This document shows, piece by piece, positions 25,162-33,348 of a stretch of 47,124 nt of DNA. The notes under the pieces were generated by a model. It saw only the letters and a list, made by a program, of their open reading frames with translations. It did not search any database and was not told the origin of the DNA. Both the position numbers and the translations under genes were made by a program. This stretch comes from Ignavibacteria bacterium UBA7675. GTDB lineage: Bacteria; Bacteroidota; Ignavibacteria; Kapaibacteriales; UB7675. The number at the start of each line of letters is the position of its first letter. The stretch's first letter is position 1. Location: assembly GCA_002483085.1 (NCBI GenBank), contig DLHF01000060.1, positions 1 through 47,124 of the forward strand. The letters are read 5' to 3'.

Positions 25162-28100
25162 ATGCTCAAGTTTTTAGAAAAAATCTTCGGCAGCAAGCAC
25201 GACAAGGATGTGCAGCGTCTGTTGCCTATCGTTGACGAAATAAACGATGAATACAAGAAACTCGCCACCTTGTCGGATGATGAACTGCGTGCAAAGACTA
25301 CTGAATTTCGCGAACTAATCGGGGAGCGCACCAAAGAATTCCGGGAAGAACTGGACCAATTGCGCACGCGATTGCGCAGGGAAGAGCTTTCCCACGATGA
25401 GAGAGTGAAAATTTACGACTCCATCGACGGCCTCGAAAAAGAAGAATACGCGGTAATTCAGGAAACTCTCTTGGAAATTCTGCCGCAGGCATTTGCTGTT
25501 GTCAAGGACGCCTGCCGCCGTCTTGTCGGGACTTCTTACTCCGTAGTGGGAACAGAAGTTGTATGGGACATGGTGCCTTACGATGTGCAGATGATCGGTG
25601 GTATTGTGCAGCACGAAGGCAAAATTTCTGAGATGGCTACCGGCGAGGGTAAAACGCTTGTGGCTGTGGCTCCTATTTATCTCAATGCTCTGGCTGGCCG
25701 TGGTGTCCACCTTGTAACGGTGAATGATTATCTGGCTAAGCGCGACAGCGAGTGGATGGGGCTGGCTTATAGATTCCTCGGTCTTACTATAGGCTGTATC
25801 CAGTCGAACATGCCGCCCCACGTGCGTAAAGAGCAGTACCAGTGCGATATTATCTATGGTACGAACAACGAATTTGGCTTCGACTACCTGCGTGATAATA
25901 TGGTGGGCTCGGAGACCGACATGGTACAGCGGGAACTCTTTTTTGCGATTGTAGATGAGGTTGACTCCGTGCTGGTGGATGAAGCGCGTACACCGCTTAT
26001 TATCTCCGGCCCGGTTCCGCAGAGCGACCAGCGATTTGAGGAGATGAACCCCTCGGTGCGCGCCCTTGTGGAAATACAGAAACGCCTTGTGGCAAAGCTG
26101 ACCGCCGAAGCCGAAGCACTGCTGCCGGGAAAATCGAAAGAAGATCGCCAGAATGCTGGTGTGGCTTTGCTTCGTTCCTACCGTGGATTTCCCAAGAACA
26201 ACCGCCTTTCAAAAATGCTCTCCAATCCCGATCATCAGAAACTCCTGCGCGAAACTGAGCTGGAGTATCTGCGCGATCAGGGCACAAAAATGTCGGAGAT
26301 AGACGAAGAACTGTATTATTCTATCGACGAGAAAAACCACCAGATTGATCTCACCGAGAAAGGGCGAGATTTTCTGTCGGTGTCGCGTTCAGATAAAGAC
26401 TTTTTCGTGATTCCCGATATCGCTACCGAGCTCAGCGCACTCGAAGGCAATAAATCTCTCGAAGCATTAGAACGCGACAGGCTGAAAGACGAGGTCATGC
26501 GGATATATGCCGAAAGATCAGATCGTATCCATACGGTGACACAGCTTCTGCGTGCGTACTCGCTGTATGAAAAAGACGTGGAGTATGTGATCGACGAAGG
26601 TAAAATCAAGATTGTCGATGAATTTACCGGGCGTATTCTGGAAGGCCGTCGCTATTCTGATGGCCTGCATCAGGCTATTGAAGCGAAGGAAGGCGTGCAC
26701 GTGGAACGCGACACGCAGACAATGGCTACGGTGACACTGCAAAACTATTTCCGCTTGTATCGCAAGCTCGCTGGTATGACTGGTACCGCCGAGACTGAGG
26801 CTGGCGAATTCTACGAAATCTACAAGCTCGATGTTGTGGTGATCCCCACCAACAGGCCGATTGTACGCAAAGACATGAACGACCTGATCTATCGCACTAA
26901 GCGTGAAAAGTACAATGCTCTTGTGGCTGAAGTGCAAAAGCAAGTGGCATTAGGCCGTGCAGTGCTCGTGGGGACGACAAGTGTAGATGTGTCGGAAGTG
27001 CTAAGCATCATGCTCCGCCGCGCTAATGTGAAGCACAATGTGCTCAATGCCAAGCAGCATCAGCGCGAGGCCGAGATTGTAGCAGAAGCAGGCCGTATTG
27101 GTGCTGTGACTATTGCTACAAACATGGCAGGCCGAGGTACCGACATCAAACTTGTTCCTGAAGTGCGAAGCGCCGGTGGTCTGTGTATCATTGGTACAGA
27201 GCGCCACGAAGCACGCCGTATCGACCGCCAGTTGCGCGGTCGTGCTGGACGCCAGGGCGACCCCGGTACATCGCAGTTCTTCCTGTCGTTGGAAGACGAC
27301 CTGATGAGGCTGTTCGGCGGGGAGCGTATCGCCGGTATTATGCAGCGGCTCAAAGTGCCCGATGGCGAGCCGATTGAACACAGCATGGTGACAAATTCGG
27401 TAGAACGCGCTCAGAAAAAAGTAGAGCAAAACAACTTCGGTATCCGCAAGCGTTTGCTCGAATACGACAATGTGATGAACCAGCAGCGCGAAGTAATCTA
27501 CGACCGCCGCCGCCACGCTCTGCGCGGCGAACGCCTGAAAGGTGAGTTGTTCGAGTATATCGAAGAGATTTCCGGTATATGGTATGATTCGCATCATAGC
27601 GAGGGCGATGTAGAAGGTTTCCAAGAGTCGGTTCGCAAGACAGTGTTGTGCGAAATTCCACTTAGCCAGAAGGAATTTGAAGCTCTGAACCGCGATGAAT
27701 GCGTCAAAAGTGTTGTCGAAGCCGCAGAGCAGTTCTACGACCGTAAAGAGCAGATGCTTGGATCCGACTTTATGGGCAATCTCGAACGCGTGGCTGTGCT
27801 ACAGACGATTGATGAAAAGTGGCGCGAACATCTGCGTTCCATGGACGAACTTAAGGAAGGTATCCACCTGCGTGCTTATGGCCAGAAAGACCCTCTCGTG
27901 GAGTACAAGACCGAAGCCTACAAGCTGTTTGTCGAGCTTATCAGCGAGATCAACAAAGAATCCGTGCACTTCGCTTTTGCTTATTTCCCGCAGATGACCG
28001 AACGCCAGCCTGTAGAGCGCGCGCAGCCCACAGTGAGCATCGGTACGCAGCCCTCTACGCCGCAATCGCAGCCCCAGTCGGCACCGCCTCGGTACACGAC

Positions 28101-28305
28101 AATGAGCATGGGAGCTATGAACTTTTCGCATCCCAGTGTTACTGCTCTGCCGGGAATGATGCCGTCGGAATCAGGTGAAGACGACCGCCAGAATCACAAT
28201 CCTCCATCTGGCCAGACCATTACGCGCGACGATCCGAAAGTAGGCCGTAATGATCCCTGTTGGTGCGGTAGTGGCAAGAAATTCAAACACTGTCACGGTA
28301 AGTAA
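25162..28305 (+). CDS. secA: Preprotein translocase ATPase SecA
   Basis: SecA drives export of unfolded preproteins through SecYEG. This 1047-residue copy has Walker A 'MATGEGKTLVAVAP' (158-171, GEGKT at 161-165), Walker B 'VDEVDSVLVDEARTPLIISG' (about 264-283), the second nucleotide-binding domain with 'ATNMAGRGTDI' and 'GRAGRQGDPG', and the C-terminal zinc motif 'CWCGSGKKFKHCHG' that contacts SecB or the ribosome. A spacer before the zinc motif is rich in Pro, Gln and Ser. It is longer than E. coli SecA, as is usual in Bacteroidota. It ends at a strong terminator and is probably monocistronic. Confidence 0.98.
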   Translation: MLKFLEKIFGSKHDKDVQRLLPIVDEINDEYKKLATLSDDELRAKTTEFRELIGERTKEFREELDQLRTRLRREELSHDERVKIYDSIDGLEKEEYAVIQETLLEILPQAFAVVKDACRRLVGTSYSVVGTEVVWDMVPYDVQMIGGIVQHEGKISEMATGEGKTLVAVAPIYLNALAGRGVHLVTVNDYLAKRDSEWMGLAYRFLGLTIGCIQSNMPPHVRKEQYQCDIIYGTNNEFGFDYLRDNMVGSETDMVQRELFFAIVDEVDSVLVDEARTPLIISGPVPQSDQRFEEMNPSVRALVEIQKRLVAKLTAEAEALLPGKSKEDRQNAGVALLRSYRGFPKNNRLSKMLSNPDHQKLLRETELEYLRDQGTKMSEIDEELYYSIDEKNHQIDLTEKGRDFLSVSRSDKDFFVIPDIATELSALEGNKSLEALERDRLKDEVMRIYAERSDRIHTVTQLLRAYSLYEKDVEYVIDEGKIKIVDEFTGRILEGRRYSDGLHQAIEAKEGVHVERDTQTMATVTLQNYFRLYRKLAGMTGTAETEAGEFYEIYKLDVVVIPTNRPIVRKDMNDLIYRTKREKYNALVAEVQKQVALGRAVLVGTTSVDVSEVLSIMLRRANVKHNVLNAKQHQREAEIVAEAGRIGAVTIATNMAGRGTDIKLVPEVRSAGGLCIIGTERHEARRIDRQLRGRAGRQGDPGTSQFFLSLEDDLMRLFGGERIAGIMQRLKVPDGEPIEHSMVTNSVERAQKKVEQNNFGIRKRLLEYDNVMNQQREVIYDRRRHALRGERLKGELFEYIEEISGIWYDSHHSEGDVEGFQESVRKTVLCEIPLSQKEFEALNRDECVKSVVEAAEQFYDRKEQMLGSDFMGNLERVAVLQTIDEKWREHLRSMDELKEGIHLRAYGQKDPLVEYKTEAYKLFVELISEINKESVHFAFAYFPQMTERQPVERAQPTVSIGTQPSTPQSQPQSAPPRYTTMSMGAMNFSHPSVTALPGMMPSESGEDDRQNHNPPSGQTITRDDPKVGRNDPCWCGSGKKFKHCHGK

Positions 28306-28337
28306 GTTGGGCAGTTCGCCTATAGTAATTTGACAAT

Positions 28338-28363
28338 AACGCCCGGTTCTGCCGGGCGTTTTT
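28338..28363 (+). terminator. Intrinsic terminator of secA
   Basis: AACGCCCGG 28338-28346 pairs perfectly with CCGGGCGTT 28352-28360 (5-base loop), followed by TTTTT. The rnhA start lies only 15 bases after the T-run. Confidence 0.93.
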
Positions 28364-28377
28364 CTTGATATAATATT

Positions 28378-28860
28378 ATGAGCCAGCAGGCAAAAAGCCA
28401 GGTAACGCTGTTTACCGATGGAGCGTGCAGCGGCAATCCCGGACCCGGTGGTTATGGAACGCTGCTTGTGCACGGCCCGCATCGCAAAGAACTTTCCGGC
28501 GGTTTCCGCCGCACGACGAACAACCGCATGGAATTGCTCGCCGTTATTACTGGATTGGAATCGCTCAAACGCTCGTGCCGCGTTACCGTGTACACCGATT
28601 CCAACTACATTGTGCAGGCTGTCAACAAGGGCTGGGCGCGCAAGTGGCGCTCGCTCGGGTGGATGCGAAATAAAAAAGACAGGGCCGAGAACCCCGATTT
28701 GTGGGAGCGATTGCTCGCCTTGTGCGAGATACACGAGGTCGCATTCCAGTGGGTGCGTGGCCATGCCGGGCATACAGAAAACGAATACGTAGACAGAATA
28801 GCCGTAGCAGCTTCACAGTCATCTGATCTCGCAATTGACACTGGCTATGAACGAGTATAG
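28378..28860 (+). CDS. rnhA: Ribonuclease HI
   Basis: RNase HI cuts RNA in RNA:DNA hybrids (R-loops, Okazaki primers). The 160-residue protein has the four catalytic acidic residues D14 ('FTDGACSGNPGPGG'), E52 ('NNRMELL'), D74 ('YTDSNYI') and D139 ('EYVDRIA'), plus the active-site loop histidine H129 ('VRGHAGH'). The basic protrusion 'GWARKWRSLGWMRNKKD' is present, as in E. coli-type enzymes. Its ATG sits 15 bases after the secA terminator, with TATAAT at 28369-28374 directly before it, so it may be read through from secA or translated from a near-leaderless transcript. The repeat R4 begins directly after its stop. Confidence 0.96.
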   Translation: MSQQAKSQVTLFTDGACSGNPGPGGYGTLLVHGPHRKELSGGFRRTTNNRMELLAVITGLESLKRSCRVTVYTDSNYIVQAVNKGWARKWRSLGWMRNKKDRAENPDLWERLLALCEIHEVAFQWVRGHAGHTENEYVDRIAVAASQSSDLAIDTGYERV

Positions 28861-28861
28861 T

Positions 28862-29062
28862 GGCGCTTCGGTCTTCGGCCTGGCGTTTGGTCTCTGCACC
28901 GCGCTGCACCGCCGCCGCGTGTAGTGCTCGACCTTTGTCGCAGAAATTGCAGGCAAAGTTGTCGCTCTCCGGTAATAGCGCACAGCCTTTGGCCAGAGCT
29001 ACAGCGGACTATGCGACCGGTGACAGCGACAAACCGGACGCCACAGCGACGCCCGTGCTACA
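28862..29062 (+). repeat. Dispersed GC-rich intergenic repeat, copy R4
   Basis: The start module GGCGCTTCGGTCTTCGGCC begins two bases after the rnhA stop (28862-28880). TCTCTGCACCGCGCTGCA follows, then CCGCCGCGTG. The end modules GCGACCGGTGACAGCG (about 29013-29028) and CGACGCCCGTGCTAC are near 29047-29062. The central hairpin module is absent here. No ORF is credible. Confidence 0.75.
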
Positions 29063-29099
29063 AGCTCTTCTTTATCCACTGCTTGGAGCAACAGGGCAG

Positions 29100-29129
29100 A
29101 AAAAAGGCGACTACGTTGGTAGCCGCCTT
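29100..29129 (-). terminator. Intrinsic terminator of the DUF3160 gene
   Basis: On the minus strand AAGGCGGCTAC and GTAGTCGCCTT pair (11 bp with one G-T wobble, 4-base loop) and are followed by TTTTTT at 29105-29100. It ends 28 bases downstream of the stop at 29158. Confidence 0.88.
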
Positions 29130-29157
29130 CTGTACCGTTGCATAGAGAAAATGCCGT

Positions 29158-31677
29158 TTATCGCGTGAGTACCAGAGTACCGGTAGCTTCATAGCTACCT
29201 ACCTTCAGGCGGTAGACGTAAGAGCCGGAGGACATGATCTGTCCCTCGGTGTTATCGCCATTCCAACGCACCATATACGTGCCCGTGGGAACCGGGGTGT
29301 GGAAAAGCTGTCGTACTTCCTGACCTTGAGCCGTATAAATGATCAGCGAAACGGGCTGATATGCCGCTTCCGACGGAACCGAAAAGCGCACTGTCGTAAA
29401 AGCGTCGAACGGATTGGGAAAGCTCGTTACGGACAAAGCTGAAACTACCGGCGCGCTGGTGCCTATGCCTGTTGTAAGACCTGTGCGCAGAGAAGAGCCA
29501 CTGCCACGACTTTCGCCATTTTTATCGGCCAGATAGAGATTTACATAGTCTGGCCGCGTTCCTGCGGATGCTTGGTACGATTCCTGCCACTCTTCGTCGG
29601 TAAGGCGCTTAAACCCTACGGAAACATGTTCGTAATAGCTCATCGTGGGGCCAACAAACGCCGTTGTCTGGCCGTCGGGCATGTTCACTGTCCATACACC
29701 CATATTAATCGGGCCTGTTCCCACGTGCATTACCCAGCCCACTGGGTTGCCTTCTGCATCAGTAGGCGCCGTATGGATGTCTGCGATAACGCGGTCTTCT
29801 TTTTTCAGCCCTTCAAAATAGAGATTAGAATACCAGCCATTGTACTCTGGATCGCCGCACCCTGGATTGATAAAGAGCATAGTAGATAGAAAATCCTCTT
29901 CTTCCTTGGACAGAGCGGTACCGCTGAGCTCTTTGCTGGCAATTTGTTCGAGCATATCTGCGATGTCCCCTACGCGTTTAAAATACGCAGGAACTATTTC
30001 GTCTGCCCAGCCCAGATTTATCTTCGAAAATCGCTCAGTTGCTTCGCGTGCCAGCGTACTCACCGTGGAATAGAAGGCTGGTATAGGTTCTACATAGCTG
30101 TAGGGGAAGGAGCAAGTAACGCCTGCCGAATACGACTGTTTGGCGTACAGCAGGTTGTCGTGCCGCAACTGTGCCCAACTGGCAAGTTGCGTATTCATTT
30201 TTTCCTGCCACCATGCGGCTGTCTGCATAAACTTCGGCAGGTGATCGCGCTGTTCGGGAGGATTCAGTGAGCGAATAGAATTGAGCCAGAGATTGTAGTA
30301 GGTGCCATTCCAGAATTCATTATCGTAGCCATCGACAAGATACCTGAGAGCTGCGAGATTACCTCCGTAGTTATAGCGATCAATTTCGGGTTGCAGGAGC
30401 TGTGCTGCTGCATTGTTGCCAAGTGTGAATAGAACATCCAGAGTGGAGGGCAACATACGAAGAGCTGGCAGCCGGTCGTACACCACATTACTTGTAATGT
30501 AGGAATCGAGGATAAAGCGCTGGCCGAGAAGCATCAACGCTGATGCAGGCTTGGTTGTCTCAGCATCAAAGGGATTGCTATAGAGTATTTGCGAATTGAT
30601 GCGCTGGAAAGCGTAGGGCTGGTTCACGAGGCTTTCCTGAAATGCCGTCAACTGCTGCATATCGAGCAGATCGTCGGCGCGCGTAATTCCCATGGAGGAA
30701 AACAACGTGCGCAGATTGTTGATGGTCACATTATCCTGCTCGCCTACAAGGAATGAAAGGATAGATTCCATCTCGTCTACAATGGCAAAGGAACCTGCAT
30801 TTTGTGCTGCTTCCAGCATCATAGCCGCAACGATGGTTTGCCTTTGCAGGTCTTCCATTTTTTGCGAAGAAAGCTCATCCTTCGGGCTTGTAAGGTACAG
30901 TTCGGTTCTGCCCAACCACATCATTGCTTGGAAATATTTTGAGAGCTCTTTATCGGCTGCGTAGTGGCCGCGCGGTGTAAATTGGCTGAAATCGTACACC
31001 CGCGAGGACGACGAAAACAGTGGGTACTGCGAGGGTTGTTCGTTTTTGATAAGCTCCAGCAGCTCGTCTACAGTTTTTTGGCTTTCGCTGAACACAGGAG
31101 TAGTAGGCGAACCCAGCAGGTGAAGCGGAACAGTAAGATAGACATCGAGGTCTGAAAGCATGGGAGCGAGCTCAGGACGGTTGTATTTTTTTTTCAGTTC
31201 GGGGAGCTGGTTGTGCAGCCCTGTAAGTAGATCGCCCAGCTTGCCGAGAAGGAATTCTCTTTCGGTAGTAGAGAGAATATTGCTATACGACATGTGCAGG
31301 GCGTGTAGAATGCCATCCGTGGAAATAAATACTGGCAAGTCTTTGTGATAAACATCTGCATATGCCTGTACAAAGGTCGGTGCCGAAAGCCGCTCTGTCA
31401 CCATAAAGCCGTGTTTACCGAGAAGCGCCTGCTCGTAGGCCGTGAGGTCGTACTTCTGACTGATGCTGTCCAGAAATCGCGCCGATGACTGCGGTGAAGC
31501 GAGCTTCTCTGCAAAAACGCCTGCGGGGTGATTCTGCATCACCTCTGTTGCGCTCATTGTTTTGTGATCGACCAAGAATTGTTTATACGCTTCGGGATCA
31601 AAATCTTGTGCACTTACTGTGGCTGCACTGGCACACAACAGAAGAGAGGGAAGGACATGTCGTAGTCGCAATCTCAT
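29158..31677 (-). CDS. DUF3160 protein with T9SS type-A sorting domain
   Basis: This 839-residue secreted protein starts at ATG 31677, chosen because a GGAGG ribosome binding site lies just upstream. A Sec signal peptide is cleaved after about residue 23 ('ATVSA|QDF'). The body matches DUF3160, a large alpha-helical family, seen in 'FVQAYADVYHKDLPVFISTD' and 'ILHALHMSYSNIL' (about 110-140). The last ~90 residues are a T9SS sorting domain ('SVTSFPNPFDAFTTVRFSVP' to 'GSYVYRLKVGSYEATGTLVL'), which directs export across the outer membrane and surface anchoring. A linker rich in Gly and Ser precedes it. Molecular function unknown. Confidence 0.92.
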   Translation of the reverse strand: MRLRLRHVLPSLLLCASAATVSAQDFDPEAYKQFLVDHKTMSATEVMQNHPAGVFAEKLASPQSSARFLDSISQKYDLTAYEQALLGKHGFMVTERLSAPTFVQAYADVYHKDLPVFISTDGILHALHMSYSNILSTTEREFLLGKLGDLLTGLHNQLPELKKKYNRPELAPMLSDLDVYLTVPLHLLGSPTTPVFSESQKTVDELLELIKNEQPSQYPLFSSSSRVYDFSQFTPRGHYAADKELSKYFQAMMWLGRTELYLTSPKDELSSQKMEDLQRQTIVAAMMLEAAQNAGSFAIVDEMESILSFLVGEQDNVTINNLRTLFSSMGITRADDLLDMQQLTAFQESLVNQPYAFQRINSQILYSNPFDAETTKPASALMLLGQRFILDSYITSNVVYDRLPALRMLPSTLDVLFTLGNNAAAQLLQPEIDRYNYGGNLAALRYLVDGYDNEFWNGTYYNLWLNSIRSLNPPEQRDHLPKFMQTAAWWQEKMNTQLASWAQLRHDNLLYAKQSYSAGVTCSFPYSYVEPIPAFYSTVSTLAREATERFSKINLGWADEIVPAYFKRVGDIADMLEQIASKELSGTALSKEEEDFLSTMLFINPGCGDPEYNGWYSNLYFEGLKKEDRVIADIHTAPTDAEGNPVGWVMHVGTGPINMGVWTVNMPDGQTTAFVGPTMSYYEHVSVGFKRLTDEEWQESYQASAGTRPDYVNLYLADKNGESRGSGSSLRTGLTTGIGTSAPVVSALSVTSFPNPFDAFTTVRFSVPSEAAYQPVSLIIYTAQGQEVRQLFHTPVPTGTYMVRWNGDNTEGQIMSSGSYVYRLKVGSYEATGTLVLTR

Positions 31678-31821
31678 ACAAACCTCCGAGAAAATGATGT
31701 GATATATTAGAATAGACAATGTTGTCAAAGCAGTATCTACACCGCACGTTGTATAAGAGCAGAAGCTCGGAAAAAGGTTGCACAGAGTTTGTGCGAGGTA
31801 GGTGGTTGTGTGTGAAAAAGA

Positions 31822-31910
31822 AAAAAAACAGGCGAAACATCGGGGTCAGCAATATTTTATTTGAGTGCCTCTGCTCATCCCCAAACCCTAATTATCCCGC
31901 CTGTTTTTTT
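31822..31910. other. Long inverted repeat with structured interior; possible RNA or bidirectional terminator
   Basis: AAAAAAACAGGCG at 31822-31834 is perfectly complementary to CGCCTGTTTTTTT at 31898-31910. The 63 bases between can also fold: GGGG 31842-31845 with CCCC 31879-31882, and TGAG 31862-31865 with CTCA 31874-31877. The outer stem plus T-run looks like a bidirectional terminator with an expanded loop, yet it lies upstream of both divergent genes. Confidence 0.45.
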
Positions 31911-32028
31911 AGATCCAACAAGTGAAACTTATGTGGTCATTCTCTATAGTGACGGTTGCCTGTACAAGAACACAGCGTTTAAAAAAAAGTTACAAACGGG
32001 TATTCGGATGATCTTTTTGTTACCTTGA

Positions 32029-32057
32029 GTCCTGTCCACAGGGGTTGTTTTCAGGAC
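32029..32057 (+). other. Leader hairpin upstream of the glycosyltransferase gene
   Basis: GTCCTG 32029-32034 pairs with CAGGAC 32052-32057. An alternative small hairpin uses CCTG 32031-32034 with CAGG 32039-32042. The two are mutually exclusive and lie 90-120 bases before the start codon. No known riboswitch class is recognised. Confidence 0.3.
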
Positions 32058-32145
32058 GGGGACGTTCCAATTTAGGCCATATGCCGTATATTGCAATCAT
32101 AGCATATATTCAACGGACCCCACCGGTCGAACAGTTCTATCAGCC

Positions 32146-33294
32146 ATGAGTATGCGCGTATTATTTATTCCGTTTGAATTTCTCGTTTGGCAGCGCGGCG
32201 GAGCATGGCCGTACAGCGTACATCTTGGTATGGAGGAGGGGCTTCGGGCGCACGGCATCGAACTCACAACTATACCGGGCACCTACGAGCTACCATCTTC
32301 TTATCAGGCCTCGTGGTTGTATCACGCTGCACGGCTGTGCGAAGGAAAGACATTCGACCAGGTATGGGTGTACTTGCGCCATTCGCAGCTCGACGATAGT
32401 ATTCTGAACTGGATTGCAGATATTGCTCCGGTGCGGATTGGCTTCGTGATGGAATCGCTCGCTCATTTGCCGGAAGAGCTTGAATCTTCGCCCCAATTGC
32501 GCGAGATAGAGCCGTTTATGGAGCGGCAGATGAGAGCCATGACGCATGTACTTGCTTTCGATGAACGCGATAGCGACGATATTCGCGCTCGTGGAAAAAA
32601 TGCGATGTGGTGCCCGTGGTCTATTCCTCAGCGCTTTTTGGGTTTGCCTGTGGCTGTGCGGCACGACCACCGTGCTGCTTTTTTCGGTATTTTGTATGGT
32701 CGGCGTGCGGAGTTTCTCGGCCACCCCTCGCTGCGGGATATTCTCGCTCATGCGCCGAGGACGGAAGACGGAACAGAACTACCGGAGATATTCGACCAAA
32801 CAGCGATGTACTATCACGCGCGTCTACACAGCGGTGAACTTCTCGGTGTTGCCGACCTTGATGAGTACCTCGGGATCGTGCGCAGGCTGCGGCGCACGGT
32901 GTTCGACCGTTATCTGACAGCGCTTGGAGGGTGGGCTGCAAATGTTGTGCTGCCTGCTGGATTCAAAGGCTATTCTAACCGTATTGTAGAAAGTGCCGCA
33001 GCTCGTGTTCCCGTCCTCTCTTGGAATGTGCCAGACCGTCCGCGCAATAGTCGTCTGTTCGAGCCAGGCAGGGAAATTCTTCTGTTCGACCGCAATGATC
33101 CGGACTCGCTTGCAGAGCAGTTGCGGCTTGTACTTGGCAATCCCGACTACGCCCGCGACTTGGTGCATAATCTGCATGAAACTGTGCTGTTCCGCCATAC
33201 ATCCGAAGTACGTGTGGAGCAGATACTTCGGTGGGTTGCAACGGGTACAGAACCCGACTACATGCACTTGCCGGTAGCAGGAGAAAATATTTGA
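32146..33294 (+). CDS. CgeB-like glycosyltransferase
   Basis: This 382-residue cytoplasmic protein resembles the CgeB/GT-B glycosyltransferase group. The N-terminus is a Rossmann-like strand ('MRVLFIPFEFLVWQRGG'). The C-terminal donor-binding half has 'GFKGYSNRIVESAAARVPVL' followed by 'LFEPGREILLFDRNDPDSLA', which is the usual end block of the Glyco_trans_1_2 domain, where the conserved Glu contacts the nucleotide sugar. The sugar and acceptor are unknown; surface glycan or protein glycosylation is plausible in this organism. ATG 32152 is an equally possible start. It is followed 54 bases later by a T9SS cargo gene. Confidence 0.75.
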   Translation: MSMRVLFIPFEFLVWQRGGAWPYSVHLGMEEGLRAHGIELTTIPGTYELPSSYQASWLYHAARLCEGKTFDQVWVYLRHSQLDDSILNWIADIAPVRIGFVMESLAHLPEELESSPQLREIEPFMERQMRAMTHVLAFDERDSDDIRARGKNAMWCPWSIPQRFLGLPVAVRHDHRAAFFGILYGRRAEFLGHPSLRDILAHAPRTEDGTELPEIFDQTAMYYHARLHSGELLGVADLDEYLGIVRRLRRTVFDRYLTALGGWAANVVLPAGFKGYSNRIVESAAARVPVLSWNVPDRPRNSRLFEPGREILLFDRNDPDSLAEQLRLVLGNPDYARDLVHNLHETVLFRHTSEVRVEQILRWVATGTEPDYMHLPVAGENI

Positions 33295-33348
33295 AAGTCT
33301 TTGCCTGGGCTTTGTTTTTATAGGTTTATTCATCTGTCAGGAGTAAGA

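Larger units (their letters stand above)
31678..32145. other. Intergenic gap between divergent genes
   Basis: No gene is supported in these 468 bases. It holds the putative promoters of the DUF3160 and glycosyltransferase genes, a long T/A-flanked inverted repeat (31822-31910) and a hairpin (32029-32057), both listed separately. Confidence 0.5.

Noticed and set aside
28369..28374. TATAAT directly before rnhA
   Set aside because: No -35 box at a proper distance and only three bases from the ATG, so I kept it as a note in the gene entry and did not call a promoter.
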